From positions 1-38,882 of the forward strand of contig DBXS01000001.1 of NCBI GenBank assembly GCA_002310055.1: a DNA stretch of 38,882 nt, read 5' to 3'. Shown here piece after piece: positions 38,114 to 38,882 of the stretch (positions are counted from its first letter, which is position 1; each line of letters begins with the position of its first letter). The notes under the pieces are model-generated. The model was not told where the DNA came from, did no database searches, and was given only the letters and a program-made list of their open reading frames with translations. Source of the stretch: Clostridiales bacterium UBA1206. GTDB taxonomy: Bacteria > Bacillota > Clostridia > Oscillospirales > CAG-382. The position numbers and the translations under genes are program-made.

Positions 38114-38882
38114 ATATCTTTGAAAACAGCAGATCCGAATACGTGGGCACGGGCCAACGGTCTTTGGCTACGTGCGTTTCGGCTTCGTCCACCAGCGCGC
38201 GCAGACGGTCCATGAGCGGCAGCACGGTGTCGCGGCACGAGATCGCGCGTTCGGTTATATCTTCCACGCTCCTGGTGCGGCGCACGGCGGTGCGGAGCGC
38301 CTCGTTGTGCGCGTAAATATCGGTGCACAGCTCGTTAAGGCGGCGGTAAACGGCGTCCTCGTAGCCGTTGGCGAGTGTGGGATCCGCGGCGCGGCGGGTA
38401 TTGATCGCGCCGCCCAGCTCGGAGGCAAAGCGGCTAATGGCGGGCAGGAAATCGCGCATGACCATGCCTATGGCGGTGCGCGCCTCTATATTGATGTGCT
38501 TGCAGTAATTTTCAAGTATTATCTCGCATCTGGAAGCGACTTCGGCGCTTGTGAACACCTTGTGCCGGGCGAAAAGATCTATGTTCTTTTGGTCAAGATA
38601 CCGCGGCAGGCAGTCGGGCACGGTGCGCAGATCGTAAAGCCCGCGCTCCTTTACGGCTTCGTTGAGCCATTCCTCGCCGTAGCCGTTGCCGTTGAATACT
38701 ACGCGCTTGTGTTCGCGGTAGGTGCGGCGGATGAGCGACTGCAGCGCGGCGTTCAGATCAGCCGCTTTTTCGAGCTCGGCGTTGAACGCCATGAGCGAAT
38801 CCGCCACGGCGGTATTTATCATAATATTGGCGCACGCTATGGAATCGGCAGAGCCGAGCATGCGGAATTCGAACTTGTTGCC
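38112..38882 (-). CDS. glnN: Type III glutamine synthetase, C-terminal part
   Basis: Glutamine synthetase makes glutamine from glutamate, ammonia and ATP. The type III enzyme is a dodecamer of about 700-residue subunits found in Bacteroidetes, Clostridia and cyanobacteria. The frame is open to the right window edge and reads GNKFEFRMLGSADS there, the highly conserved GS III KFEFRxLGS segment. About 256 C-terminal residues are present, including VVFNGNGYGEEW, LPRYLDQKNI and the terminal helical extension. The 5' two-thirds lie outside. The stop codon sits in the terminator region. Confidence 0.93.
   Translation of the reverse strand, partial: GNKFEFRMLGSADSIACANIMINTAVADSLMAFNAELEKAADLNAALQSLIRRTYREHKRVVFNGNGYGEEWLNEAVKERGLYDLRTVPDCLPRYLDQKNIDLFARHKVFTSAEVASRCEIILENYCKHINIEARTAIGMVMRDFLPAISRFASELGGAINTRRAADPTLANGYEDAVYRRLNELCTDIYAHNEALRTAVRRTRSVEDITERAISCRDTVLPLMDRLRALVDEAETHVAKDRWPVPTYSDLLFSKI

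Overview
The window reads as a chromosomal segment of a moderately GC-rich, endospore-forming member of the Clostridia, probably an uncultured gut-type lineage near Oscillospirales or Christensenellales. That placement is inference. It rests on the sporulation genes (spoIVB, spoIIP, gpr and a SpoIID-like protein), Gram-positive Shine-Dalgarno sequences, SigA-type promoters with 17-bp spacers, a type III glutamine synthetase, and a CD1247-type protein beside efp. I see no rRNA, tRNA, CRISPR array, transposase or phage genes.

Layout, left to right. 1-4620: a hotdog thioesterase (-), a wall- or membrane-anchored surface protein with PAEEST repeats, a YgiQ-type radical SAM protein and SpoIVB. 4620-4996: a hairpin-rich intergenic repeat. 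4997-9247: divergent ROK glucokinase (-) and type II pantothenate kinase (+), then a lipoprotein, a small HTH protein, three small uncharacterised proteins (-) and a two-helix membrane protein. 9248-14458: a SpoIID-like protein with three peptidoglycan-binding domains (-), BipA/TypA (+), and an ECF-like sigma factor with a membrane partner (-). 14672-22049: oligoendopeptidase F (-), a YitT transporter-like protein (+), a nif3-like/hom operon (-), and nagA with an overlapping actin-fold kinase (+). 22185-27310: a membrane-anchored exported protein (+), a second sigma factor with a von Willebrand A membrane partner (-), and gpr-spoIIP (-). 27420-35188: methyltransferase, hslO and an M24 peptidase in one overlapping operon, then efp, a CD1247-type protein with a Cys/Asp tail, an amidohydrolase, a DUF1846 protein and an M3 peptidase, all (+). 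35189-38882: a repeat-flanked cassette encoding an XRE/sigma-region-4 regulator and a 642-residue membrane protein, then the 3' part of glnN (-).

The most interesting candidate system is a pair of paralogous regulator/membrane-protein modules. At 13122-14458 an ECF-like sigma factor overlaps by ATGA a membrane protein with one copy of an extracytoplasmic domain of about 180 residues. At 35611-37988 an XRE/sigma-4 fusion overlaps by ATGA a membrane protein with three copies of the same domain. A third sigma/membrane pair, at 23092-25282, carries a VWA domain instead. These look like sigma/anti-sigma envelope-sensing units in which the outer domain varies in type and copy number.

The second notable theme is structured intergenic DNA. 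It comprises a palindrome family with a compensatory base change (1-22 and 4948-4973), an array of short hairpins with GAA-type loops separated by TCATCAT (4765-4947), and a second repeat family flanking the XRE/sigma cassette (35247-35354 and 37997-38068).
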